A stretch of DNA of 64,000 nucleotides from JBBSHE01 sp038253325 (GTDB lineage: Bacteria > Actinomycetota > Actinomycetes > Propionibacteriales > Nocardioidaceae), in the NCBI GenBank assembly GCA_038253325.1, contig JBBSHE010000005.1:1-64000 (forward strand), written 5' to 3'. Shown here piece by piece: positions 45,860 to 53,211 of the stretch. Below the pieces are notes generated by a model that worked only from the letters and a program-made list of their open reading frames with translations, was not told the DNA's origin and searched no databases. Numbering within the stretch: the first letter of the stretch is position 1; each line of letters starts with the position of its first letter. The translations under genes were made by a program, and so were the position numbers.

Positions 45860-46601
45860 AGCCGTTGACCCAACCCTGCATGTCGGCGATCAAGCTGCCC
45901 CAGGCACCAGTGAGAAGCAGGATGCCGACCAGGATCAGCATGCCGCCGCCGGCCCTGGTGATCCACGCCTGGTGCCGGCGCACCCAGGCGACGGCACCCA
46001 GCATCCGCCGGAACCCGAGCGCTGCGAGCAGGAACGGGATGCCCAGGCCGAGGCAGTACACGAACGTCAGCACGGCGCCGCGGTCAGCGCCGCCCGAAAC
46101 CATCGAAAGGCTGAGCACGGCGGCGAGCGTCGGACCGATGCACGGCGTCCAGCCCACCGCGAAGAGGAACCCGATGAGCGGAGCCGCCGCGAGGCCGACG
46201 GCCGGCACTGTGTGGACCCGGACGTCACGTTGGAGCAGCGGTACGACTCCGATGAAGACCAGACCGAGGACGATCGTGAGGACGCCGAGGACCTTGGTCA
46301 GCGCCGCGCTGTGCGCAAGCAGCTGGTAACCGATCTCGCCGGAGATGGCGCCGATCGCGACGTAGTACACGGAGAACCCCAGGACGAAGAGCAGCACGCC
46401 GCTCACCAGCCGGCCCCGCGCCCCCGCCGACCCGTTCGCCTGTAGGTCGGCGCCCGACAGACCGGTGACGTAGGAGAGGTAGCCCGGCAGCAGCGGGACG
46501 ACACAGGGCGAGAAGAAGGAGACGGCACCGGCGATGAGTGCAACAGGGATCGCGAGCAGCATCGAGCCGGACGCGGCCGTGTCGTGGAACCAGCTGCCCA
46601 T
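45843..46601 (-). CDS. ccdA: CcdA-type thiol-disulfide transporter
   Basis: 252-residue, six-helix protein moving reducing equivalents from cytoplasmic thioredoxin to the outside for ResA. Two essential cysteines in AVSFFSPCVVPLLPGYLSYV and FLFAVGWTPCIGPTLAAVL. Start put at ATG 46601; a GTG at 46616 overlaps the resA stop (GTGA) and is also reasonable. Confidence 0.92.
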   Translation of the reverse strand: MGSWFHDTAASGSMLLAIPVALIAGAVSFFSPCVVPLLPGYLSYVTGLSGADLQANGSAGARGRLVSGVLLFVLGFSVYYVAIGAISGEIGYQLLAHSAALTKVLGVLTIVLGLVFIGVVPLLQRDVRVHTVPAVGLAAAPLIGFLFAVGWTPCIGPTLAAVLSLSMVSGGADRGAVLTFVYCLGLGIPFLLAALGFRRMLGAVAWVRRHQAWITRAGGGMLILVGILLLTGAWGSLIADMQGWVNGFVPPV

Positions 46602-46612
46602 GGCGTCCGCCG

Positions 46613-47191
46613 TCACGCCTTCTCGGCATCGTGGACGAGGTCGACGAGCGTGATCTTCGTGGTCGGCCCGACGACGACCGCAGCGATCTTGCCGGTGCGG
46701 TCGATCACGATCGTGCTCGGCAGGGAGGACGGAACGAGGCCGATTCGGCGAAAGGCGAGCAGCAGCGTTGCGTCCGGATCGGCGAGGCTGGGGTACGAGA
46801 TGCCGTGCGTGCGCTGGAAGGCGAGGGGAACCGACGGGTCGTTCTCGCGGATGTTGATGCCGACGAAGTTCACGCCATCGTTCCTCAACGCACTCGCTGC
46901 TGCGGCGAGCTCGGGTGCCTCCTTGCGGCACGGGGGGCACCAGGAGGCCCAGACGTTGACGACCACGACGCTGCCGGTGTAGGTCGACAGGGTCAGGTGT
47001 CCGCCGCCGAGGACGTCGCCGCTGAGGTCCGGCGCCGTGGGCCGGTGGCCGGGTACGTAGGTGACGACGCTTCCGTCGCCCACGACGTAGCCCTTGGAGC
47101 CGGTCGGTGACCCGGCCGAGCATCCGGCTGCCCCGGCGAGGACCAGCAGTGCGGCGAGCGCGGCGCACGAACGTCCGTGCCGAGACATCAT
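46613..47191 (-). CDS. resA: ResA/TlpA-like thioredoxin lipoprotein
   Basis: 192-residue exported redoxin. N-terminal signal ending LVLAGAAGCS with a candidate lipobox Cys, then a TlpA domain with VNVWASWCPPCRKEAPELAA (active site CPPC) and a cis-Pro region LPSTIVIDRTG. It keeps the CxxCH cysteines of apocytochromes reduced before heme attachment. ATG 47191 overlaps the preceding phosphatase gene by four bases. Confidence 0.9.
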   Translation of the reverse strand: MMSRHGRSCAALAALLVLAGAAGCSAGSPTGSKGYVVGDGSVVTYVPGHRPTAPDLSGDVLGGGHLTLSTYTGSVVVVNVWASWCPPCRKEAPELAAAASALRNDGVNFVGINIRENDPSVPLAFQRTHGISYPSLADPDATLLLAFRRIGLVPSSLPSTIVIDRTGKIAAVVVGPTTKITLVDLVHDAEKA

Positions 47192-47847
47192 GCGCCCGCC
47201 GGGGGCTTCTTGTCGGTCTTCAGGGGAACGAGGTCCGCGGCGGGCTCCGCGTACGTGACGGTCCGGACCTCCTCGTCGTCGAACGTGAAGGTGGTCAGGC
47301 TGGCGAGGCTGCACTCGCGTTTACGCGGGTCGTGGAACAGCCGGCGGTGTTCCATGAACGACCGCAGGGCCCAGATCGGCAGCTGGTGCGACACGATCAG
47401 CGCCTCATGACCGGCGGCCGCTTCGCGCGCGTCGTGTACGGCGGCGAGCATCCGGACGACGATGTCCTTGTACGGCTCGCCCCAGGACGGTCGGAACGGG
47501 TTGCGTAGATACTTCCAAGCCTTGGGGTTGCGCAGTGACCCGTCGCCAACGCCGAACCGCTCTCCCTCGAACACGTTGTCCGCCTCGACGACGCGGCCGT
47601 CTGTGACGATGTCGAGCTCCAGCGCCTTCGCGACCGGCTCGGCGGTCTCCTGCGCGCGCTCGAGCGGGGAGGAGACGAGGTAGGTGACGTCGCGGCCGGC
47701 AACGGTCTCCACCACCCGTTCGGCCATCTTCAGACCGAGCGGGCTGAGGTGGTAGCCGGCAAGCCGTCCGTAGAGGACACCCTTGGGGTTGTCGACTTCA
47801 CCGTGGCGCAGCAGGTGCACGGTCGTCCGGGTCGGTCGGTCGCTCAT
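47188..47847 (-). CDS. Histidine phosphatase (phosphoglycerate mutase-like)
   Basis: 219 residues. HLLRHGEVDNPKGVLYGRL supplies the phosphorylated His and RHG motif, SSPLERAQETAEPVA the second Arg, and HEALIVSHQLPIWALRSFME the second His. Substrate unknown. A gene of this type between hemL and resA is a conserved actinobacterial arrangement. Its ATG overlaps the hemL stop (ATGA) and its stop overlaps resA, so the heme and cytochrome c genes are coupled through it. Confidence 0.88.
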   Translation of the reverse strand: MSDRPTRTTVHLLRHGEVDNPKGVLYGRLAGYHLSPLGLKMAERVVETVAGRDVTYLVSSPLERAQETAEPVAKALELDIVTDGRVVEADNVFEGERFGVGDGSLRNPKAWKYLRNPFRPSWGEPYKDIVVRMLAAVHDAREAAAGHEALIVSHQLPIWALRSFMEHRRLFHDPRKRECSLASLTTFTFDDEEVRTVTYAEPAADLVPLKTDKKPPAGA

Positions 47848-49196
47848 GCGGTCCCTTCGGGGACGGGCGAATCGGGGCGGGCGGCGGCCGCGGCCGCGGC
47901 TGCGCCGGGCAGCGCGCCGGCGATGGTCTCGATCGCCCGATCGTCGTGGGCCGCACTGACGAACCACGCCTCGTACGCACTCGGCGGGAGGTAGACGCCG
48001 CCGTCGAGCATGGCGTGGAAGAACGCCCGGAATCGGTGCTGCGCCTGCGCGGAGGCGCCGCCGAAGTCAACGATCTCCGTCGCGTCGGGCGAGTCGGTGA
48101 AGAAGACGCTGAACAGATTGCCGGCAGCCTGGAGGACGTGGGGTACCCCATGCGCGCTGAGCTCCTTGCTGACGAGCTGACCGACGGTGAGGGCGGTTTC
48201 GTCGATGCGTCCGTACGCCTCGGGTGTCGCCAGCCGCAGCGATGCGAGACCCGCGGCACAGGCAACGGGGTTCCCGCTCAAGGTGCCGGCCTGATAGACG
48301 GGACCGACCGGCGCGAGCTGCCCCATCACGTCGGCCCGGCCGCCGAACGCCGCCGCCGGAAAGCCGCCGCCCATCACCTTGCCGAACGTCAGCAGGTCCG
48401 GCTGCCAGCCCTCGACCGCGCCGTCGAGGTCCCAGTGACCGCCGGCGCTGACCCGGAATCCGGTCATCACCTCGTCGCTGATGAACAGGGCACCGTGCTC
48501 GCCGCAGAGTCTGGCCAGCTCGGCGTTGAAGCCGGGTCGCGGTGGGACGACGCCCATGTTTCCCGGGGCAGCCTCGGTGATCACGCAGGCGATCTGGTCG
48601 CCGTGCTCGGCGAACGCCTCGCGTACGGCTGTGACGTCGTTGTAGGCCAGCACGATCGTCGTCACGGCGGTCTGGTCCGGAACTCCGGGTGTGCCCGGGA
48701 TCCCCAACGTCGCGACGCCGGAGCCGGCCGCAACCAGGAGCGCGTCCACGTGCCCGTGGTAACAGCCCGCGAATTTGACGACCAGGTCGCGGCCGGTGAA
48801 ACCCCGGGCCAGCCGGATCGCGGACATCGTGGCCTCGGTGCCCGATGACACGAGACGTACCTGTTCGGCCGGCGTGCGGGTCACGATCTCGGTCGCCAGC
48901 TCGACCTCTGCCTCCGTAGGGGTGCCGAACGATGTGCCGGACGCTGCGGCCGCCGTCACCGCGGCTACGACGTCGGGGTGGGCGTGACCGTGCAACAGTG
49001 GCCCCCAGGAACAGACCAGGTCGACGTACTCGTTGCCGTCCACGTCGACGAGGTAGGGCCCGTGACCTCGCGCCATGAATCGCGGCGTACCGCCGACGGC
49101 GCCGAACGCCCGGACCGGGCTGTTGACCCCACCGGGCGTCACCTGCACGGCTCGGTCGAATAGCGCGCGGGATGCGCGGTCGGTGTGGGGGATCAC
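47844..49196 (-). CDS. hemL: Glutamate-1-semialdehyde 2,1-aminomutase
   Basis: 450-residue PLP enzyme of class III aminotransferases making 5-aminolevulinate from the HemA product. TPGGVNSPVRAFGAVGGTP at the N-terminus, the PLP contact ISDEVMTGFRV, and Lys273 in TFGKVMGGGFPAAAFGG identify it. The GTG at 49196 was chosen because homologues begin just before IPHTDRASRALF. The tail carries an Ala run. Divergent from the lytic transglycosylase gene. Confidence 0.95.
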   Translation of the reverse strand: MIPHTDRASRALFDRAVQVTPGGVNSPVRAFGAVGGTPRFMARGHGPYLVDVDGNEYVDLVCSWGPLLHGHAHPDVVAAVTAAAASGTSFGTPTEAEVELATEIVTRTPAEQVRLVSSGTEATMSAIRLARGFTGRDLVVKFAGCYHGHVDALLVAAGSGVATLGIPGTPGVPDQTAVTTIVLAYNDVTAVREAFAEHGDQIACVITEAAPGNMGVVPPRPGFNAELARLCGEHGALFISDEVMTGFRVSAGGHWDLDGAVEGWQPDLLTFGKVMGGGFPAAAFGGRADVMGQLAPVGPVYQAGTLSGNPVACAAGLASLRLATPEAYGRIDETALTVGQLVSKELSAHGVPHVLQAAGNLFSVFFTDSPDATEIVDFGGASAQAQHRFRAFFHAMLDGGVYLPPSAYEAWFVSAAHDDRAIETIAGALPGAAAAAAAARPDSPVPEGTA

Positions 49197-49424
49197 GATG
49201 TCATTGTCCCCGAGCCGACGCGCGCTCACGACGAGGGGTGGCGTCACGACGGTGGGCTGAGCCGGGTGCGTCACGATCGTCGGACAGCACCGTCTCTCGT
49301 ACGGATTCACAAGCACGCTTCTTCCGCGTAGCCTGAGAACGCCTTTGCCGCAGGCATCGTCCGGACAGAGTCGTCGTGCCGCTGCACGAAGAATGATGTG
49401 GGAACCGCCGGCTTGGAGGGAACG

Positions 49425-50723
49425 ATGAGAGGTCCGCACAAGCGAACCCGCGCGCCGCGCTGGCACCGGGTCATCGCGTTGCTGCCGCTCTGCCTTCTCG
49501 CCGGGGCGTGGACGGCGAGCCTCGGCTCGACGAACCCCTCGGTCGCCGACGCCAAGACGGACCGCAACATCCCTTCCGTACCGACCACGGCCATCGACGA
49601 GCCGGCAAGCTACACCACCGTCAGCGACAAGAGCTTCCTCGCTCGGCAGCGGCTCACATCGACCCTGTCGGCTGACGGCATTCCGCAGGCAGCGCTCGAC
49701 GCCTACCGGCGCACCGCGAGTGTGCTCTCGCAGGCGGACTCGCGCTGTCACCTGTCCTGGGCGCTCGTCGCTGCCATCGGCCGGGTCGAGTCCGACCACG
49801 GCCGCTACGGCGGCAGCATCCTCGGCAACGACGGGATCTCGCGACCGGGGGTGTTCGGCCTGCCCCTCGACGGCTCGCACGGTATGGCGCTCGTACACGA
49901 CACCGATGGCGGCCGCTACGACCACGACACCGTCTACGATCGGGCGGTCGGGCCGATGCAGTTCATCCCGGGTACCTGGAACATCGTCGGGGTCGACGGC
50001 GACGGCGACGGCCGGCGAGACCCGCAGGACATCAACGACGCGGCGGTCGGCGCCGGTGTCTACCTGTGCGCAGGAAACCTCGACCTGTCGACCACCGCCG
50101 GCCAACGCGCTGCGGTGTTCAACTACAACCACTCGACGGCGTACGTCGACCTCGTGCTGAGCATCATGAAGTCGTACCTCGCCGGTGACTACTCGACGAC
50201 CCCGAACGGCCTGCACAGTCCCGACTACTACACCAAGCACCAGGACTCCCGAGATCTCGGCGGCAAGCCGCGCAACCGCCACCATGCGCAGCGGCACGCC
50301 GACAACCGGCCGACCACCGGGTCCCATCGGCCGGGTCCGGGGACCGGCGACAACCAGAAGCCGAAGCCCCGCAACACAGACAACGGTGGCACGAAGCCTG
50401 GCAGCGGACACAACGGAAACCCCGGCTCGGGCAATCCCGTCAAGCACACGATCGACCACACGGTCCACCACACCGGCGGCACGATCAAGCACACCGTCGA
50501 CCCGGTGGTCGCTGCGACCAAGTACTGCACGACGCAGTTCTCGGCGGGCAACATCCAAGCGGGTCCGCAGACGATGCAGAGCTGCGTCGACGCGTACGTC
50601 ACCGGGCTGAACAAGTCGCTCGCGGCGGCTCAGCAGGGCGCGACCGATCTGATCAACGGCTTGCTCGTCGGGGCGATCTGCACGGTCGCCCAGGCGCTCG
50701 GCCAGCCCTGCGTACTCCCCTGA
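49425..50723 (+). CDS. Secreted lytic murein transglycosylase with EF-hand-like loop
   Basis: 432 residues behind GGAGGG at ATG 49425. A signal or anchor segment (VIALLPLCLLAGAWTASLG) is followed by an MltB-like SLT domain: Glu122 in AAIGRVESDHGRYGG is the likely acid catalyst, and YDRAVGPMQFIPGTWNIVG is the conserved active-site stretch. DGDGDGRRDPQD within the domain resembles a calcium loop. After about residue 270 a His/Lys/Pro/Asn-rich linker leads to a small C-terminal domain with three cysteines. It should cleave peptidoglycan during growth or division. Confidence 0.87.
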   Translation: MRGPHKRTRAPRWHRVIALLPLCLLAGAWTASLGSTNPSVADAKTDRNIPSVPTTAIDEPASYTTVSDKSFLARQRLTSTLSADGIPQAALDAYRRTASVLSQADSRCHLSWALVAAIGRVESDHGRYGGSILGNDGISRPGVFGLPLDGSHGMALVHDTDGGRYDHDTVYDRAVGPMQFIPGTWNIVGVDGDGDGRRDPQDINDAAVGAGVYLCAGNLDLSTTAGQRAAVFNYNHSTAYVDLVLSIMKSYLAGDYSTTPNGLHSPDYYTKHQDSRDLGGKPRNRHHAQRHADNRPTTGSHRPGPGTGDNQKPKPRNTDNGGTKPGSGHNGNPGSGNPVKHTIDHTVHHTGGTIKHTVDPVVAATKYCTTQFSAGNIQAGPQTMQSCVDAYVTGLNKSLAAAQQGATDLINGLLVGAICTVAQALGQPCVLP

Positions 50724-50735
50724 CTCGGGCCGAGC

Positions 50736-50781
50736 AACGGCTGTCGAAACGAGCGTCATTGCGCTCAGTTCGTCAGCCGTT
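50736..50781. repeat. 46-bp near-palindrome, copy 1
   Basis: Arms of 20 bases (AACGGCTGTCGAAACGAGCG and its imperfect complement) around TCATTG. Identical in all 46 bases to 50844-50889. It begins 12 bases after the transglycosylase stop and probably terminates that gene. Confidence 0.88.
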
Positions 50782-50843
50782 CGTCCTTCCCCGACTCGGG
50801 CGAGCTACTTCCCCGACTCGGGCGATACTTCCCTGACTCTCGC

Positions 50844-50889
50844 AACGGCTGTCGAAACGAGCGTCATTGCGCTCAGTTCGTCAGCCGTT
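50844..50889. repeat. 46-bp near-palindrome, copy 2
   Basis: Exact second copy of 50736-50781. The 62 bases between copies contain two to three tandem repeats of TTCCCCGACTCGGGCGA. Located before the stop of the converging kinase-like gene at 50966. Confidence 0.88.
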
Positions 50890-50965
50890 GCGGCCTTTCA
50901 ATCGGGAAGTCCAGGCATGGCGGAGGGCGGAAGCGGTGATTGCGGCTGTGTCGTTGTTCGAGTGG

Positions 50966-51883
50966 CTAGAACTGTGGCGCGTGCTGAATGTGAGCCCGGG
51001 CGGATGCGACGATTCCATCGAGGCGGTCTGGCCGTTGGTCGATCGCCCAACGGACCGAGTCGAGTGCCGCGAGTAGCAGCAAGCCCTCAAGCGTGTCGCT
51101 GATCCCTTCAAGGGGAGTACCCAGCCCAGCAGCGAACGCGTGCAGCTCGGCGGTCGACGGGTCTCCGGTGACCCGGTGCGCCTTCACCAGGGGAACCAGG
51201 TCCCCGTACGGAACCGGGCCGGCGGATGCCGAACCCCAATCAATCAGCACTGGTGCGCCCACCCGAGGGACCAGTAGGTTGCGCAGCGACAGGTCGCCGT
51301 GGCACAGGCCGAAGAACAATTCGACATCCTCGAGTCGAGTAAGGGCGGACCGAAGACGTGTCTGCTGATCGGCTGGGTACACGCCGAGCCGGATGAGGGC
51401 ATCGGTGGCAACGAGCTGGTCCAGGTTGTAGTTGAGATGTGCGCGCCAGGCTTCGTCAAGATCTCGACCAAAGCGCGAGAACAGTCCGTCGGGTGCATCG
51501 TCTGTAATCGGGATCGTGTGCACAACCCGCGCATACTCGGCCATCAGCCGCCACGATGCGAGCGACCGGGCCTTTGTACCGGGAGCGCCTTCGGCGAAGG
51601 TCTGGATGAGATAGGGAATCTTCCGCAGGTTGCCACATGCGACCACGCGCGGGCTCGGGATACCGTAGGCGGCCGCCTGGGCCAGGCACCACGCCTCGAC
51701 CTCGAATTCGTCTTGCCGCAGCGGATCAATCGCGAACCGAATCACGAAGCGCGACGTATCAGAGCTCAGGACGTAGACCCGATTGACCGAGCCCTGACCC
51801 GCGACCGAGACGATGCGGCCAAGTCGCAACCCATGAATCTTTGCGATCTCGCGGGCCAACCCCACATTCCGCAACTCAACCAT
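50966..51883 (-). CDS. Aminoglycoside phosphotransferase-family kinase-like protein
   Basis: 305 residues of the APH/choline-kinase fold. The catalytic loop FFGLCHGDLSLRNLLVPRVG contains HGD and the Asn ligand, and LIDWGSASAGPVPYGDLVPL gives the metal-binding Asp. The N-lobe GQGSVNRVYVLSS stands in for the nucleotide loop. Substrate unknown; antibiotic resistance should not be assumed, since most of the family are metabolic or uncharacterised kinases. ATG 51883 preferred over TTG 51892. Its codon bias is less GC-extreme than its neighbours, and it sits between repeats and an endonuclease relic, hinting at acquisition. Confidence 0.75.
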   Translation of the reverse strand: MVELRNVGLAREIAKIHGLRLGRIVSVAGQGSVNRVYVLSSDTSRFVIRFAIDPLRQDEFEVEAWCLAQAAAYGIPSPRVVACGNLRKIPYLIQTFAEGAPGTKARSLASWRLMAEYARVVHTIPITDDAPDGLFSRFGRDLDEAWRAHLNYNLDQLVATDALIRLGVYPADQQTRLRSALTRLEDVELFFGLCHGDLSLRNLLVPRVGAPVLIDWGSASAGPVPYGDLVPLVKAHRVTGDPSTAELHAFAAGLGTPLEGISDTLEGLLLLAALDSVRWAIDQRPDRLDGIVASARAHIQHAPQF

Positions 51884-52040
51884 CCCGGCCAACCTAGTCG
51901 GCGCCCCTTCGAAAGGGCCTAGCGGCGGACGAGTGCCTGAGGATTAGGAACGAGCCCTGCCGAAGACCAGGCAGAAAGGATGGCCTACCGGGTCGACGAA
52001 CGCTCGGAAGCCGGTCTCTCGCCGCAAGTCCTACCGGCGA

Positions 52041-52151
52041 ACCGAGACCGGCCCCGACCCACCCAGACAAACCACCGTCGACAACGGACAACCCTTGTGC
52101 CGACGCCACCACCGACTCAAGACATTCGGCCAACAACCACGACCCCTGACC
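52041..52151 (+). pseudogene. Remnant of a DUF222/13E12-type HNH endonuclease C-terminus
   Basis: One plus-strand frame reads TGPDPPRQTTVDNGQPLC then RRHHRLKTFG, the final part of the HNH motif found in the large DUF222-HNH family of actinobacteria. No upstream HNH His/Asn core or DUF222 domain is readable nearby, and the frame has no start, so it is a fragment. The rest of 51884-52230 holds nothing else recognisable; it must include the promoter of the kinase-like gene. Confidence 0.55.
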
Positions 52152-52230
52152 GATCCGATGCGCCCTCATGTCGCGAACCGCGACCTGTCATGGCTTGCCC
52201 GCACACCGGAGCGCACTCCAAGGAACAGCG

Positions 52231-53205
52231 TCAGCTCAGCCAGTTGGCGGCTTCGACCGCCCAGTAGGTGAGAATGATGCCGGCGCCGGCCCTTCGGATC
52301 GCGGTGAGCGTCTCGAGGATCGCGTCTCGCCGGTCGATGTAGCCGGCCGCCGCGGCCGCCTCGACCATGGCGTACTCGCCCGACACGCTGTACGCCGCAA
52401 CGGGGACCGATGAAGACCCGGCGACCGCCGACAGCACATCGAGGTACCCGAGTGCCGGCTTGACCATCACGACGTCTGCACCTTCGGCGATGTCGAGCGC
52501 AACCTCGCGCAGCGCCTCGCGGACGTTGGCGCTGTCCTGCTGGTACGTCCGCCGGTCACCCTGCAGCGTCGACGCAACCGCCTCCCGGAACGGCCCGTAG
52601 AACGACGACGCATACTTCGCCGAGTACGCAAGGATCGAGGTGTCGGTGTGCCCGGCCCCGTCCAGCGCCGTTCGGATCGCGCCGACCTGACCGTCCATCA
52701 TCCCGCTCGGGCCGACGACGTGGACCCCGGCATCCGCTGACACGATCGCCATCTCGGCGTACCGGACGAGCGTCGCATCGTTGTCGACCCCTCCTCGCTC
52801 GTCCAGTACCCCGCAGTGACCATGGTCGGTGAACTCGTCGAGACACAGGTCGCTCATCACGACGACGTCGTCACCGACCTCGGAAACCACGTCGCGGATG
52901 GAGCTGGTCAAGATCCCGTCGGGGTCCGTCGCCTGCGAGCCGCTCGCGTCCTTGTGCGCCGGGAGGCCGAAGAGCATGATCCCGGCGATGCCGGCGGCCG
53001 CCGCCTCCGCTGCCTGCTTGCGCAACGAGTCCGGCGTGTGCTGGACGACTCCCGGCATGCTTGCGATCGGACGCGGCACGTCAAGCCCCTCGGCTACGAA
53101 CACCGGGAGGACGAGTTGTTTCGGGTGCATCCACGTCTCACGAGCTAGGGCTCGCAACGCCGGCGTTCGGCGCAGCCGGCGGGGACGGTCGACGGGAAAT
53201 GCCAT
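52231..53205 (-). CDS. hemB: Delta-aminolevulinic acid dehydratase (porphobilinogen synthase)
   Basis: 324 residues. Two active-site lysines are in AYSAKYASSFYGPFR and DVVMVKPALGYLD. The metal-loop region MSDLCLDEFTDHGHCG keeps Cys/Asp residues in the position of the zinc/magnesium site. It condenses two 5-aminolevulinate molecules. ATG 53205, six bases after the cobA/hemD stop, so it is probably the last gene of rex-hemA-hemC-hemD-hemB. Confidence 0.96.
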   Translation of the reverse strand: MAFPVDRPRRLRRTPALRALARETWMHPKQLVLPVFVAEGLDVPRPIASMPGVVQHTPDSLRKQAAEAAAAGIAGIMLFGLPAHKDASGSQATDPDGILTSSIRDVVSEVGDDVVVMSDLCLDEFTDHGHCGVLDERGGVDNDATLVRYAEMAIVSADAGVHVVGPSGMMDGQVGAIRTALDGAGHTDTSILAYSAKYASSFYGPFREAVASTLQGDRRTYQQDSANVREALREVALDIAEGADVVMVKPALGYLDVLSAVAGSSSVPVAAYSVSGEYAMVEAAAAAGYIDRRDAILETLTAIRRAGAGIILTYWAVEAANWLS

Positions 53206-53211
53206 TGCTCG

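Noticed and set aside
49263..49424. Cyclic di-AMP (ydaO-type) riboswitch upstream of the lytic transglycosylase
   Set aside because: Such riboswitches often precede wall hydrolases in actinobacteria and a GGGAACCGCC-like string is present, but I could not assemble the required helices.
50966..51883. Aminoglycoside resistance gene
   Set aside because: The fold fits APH, but most family members are not resistance enzymes and no resistance-specific feature is visible.
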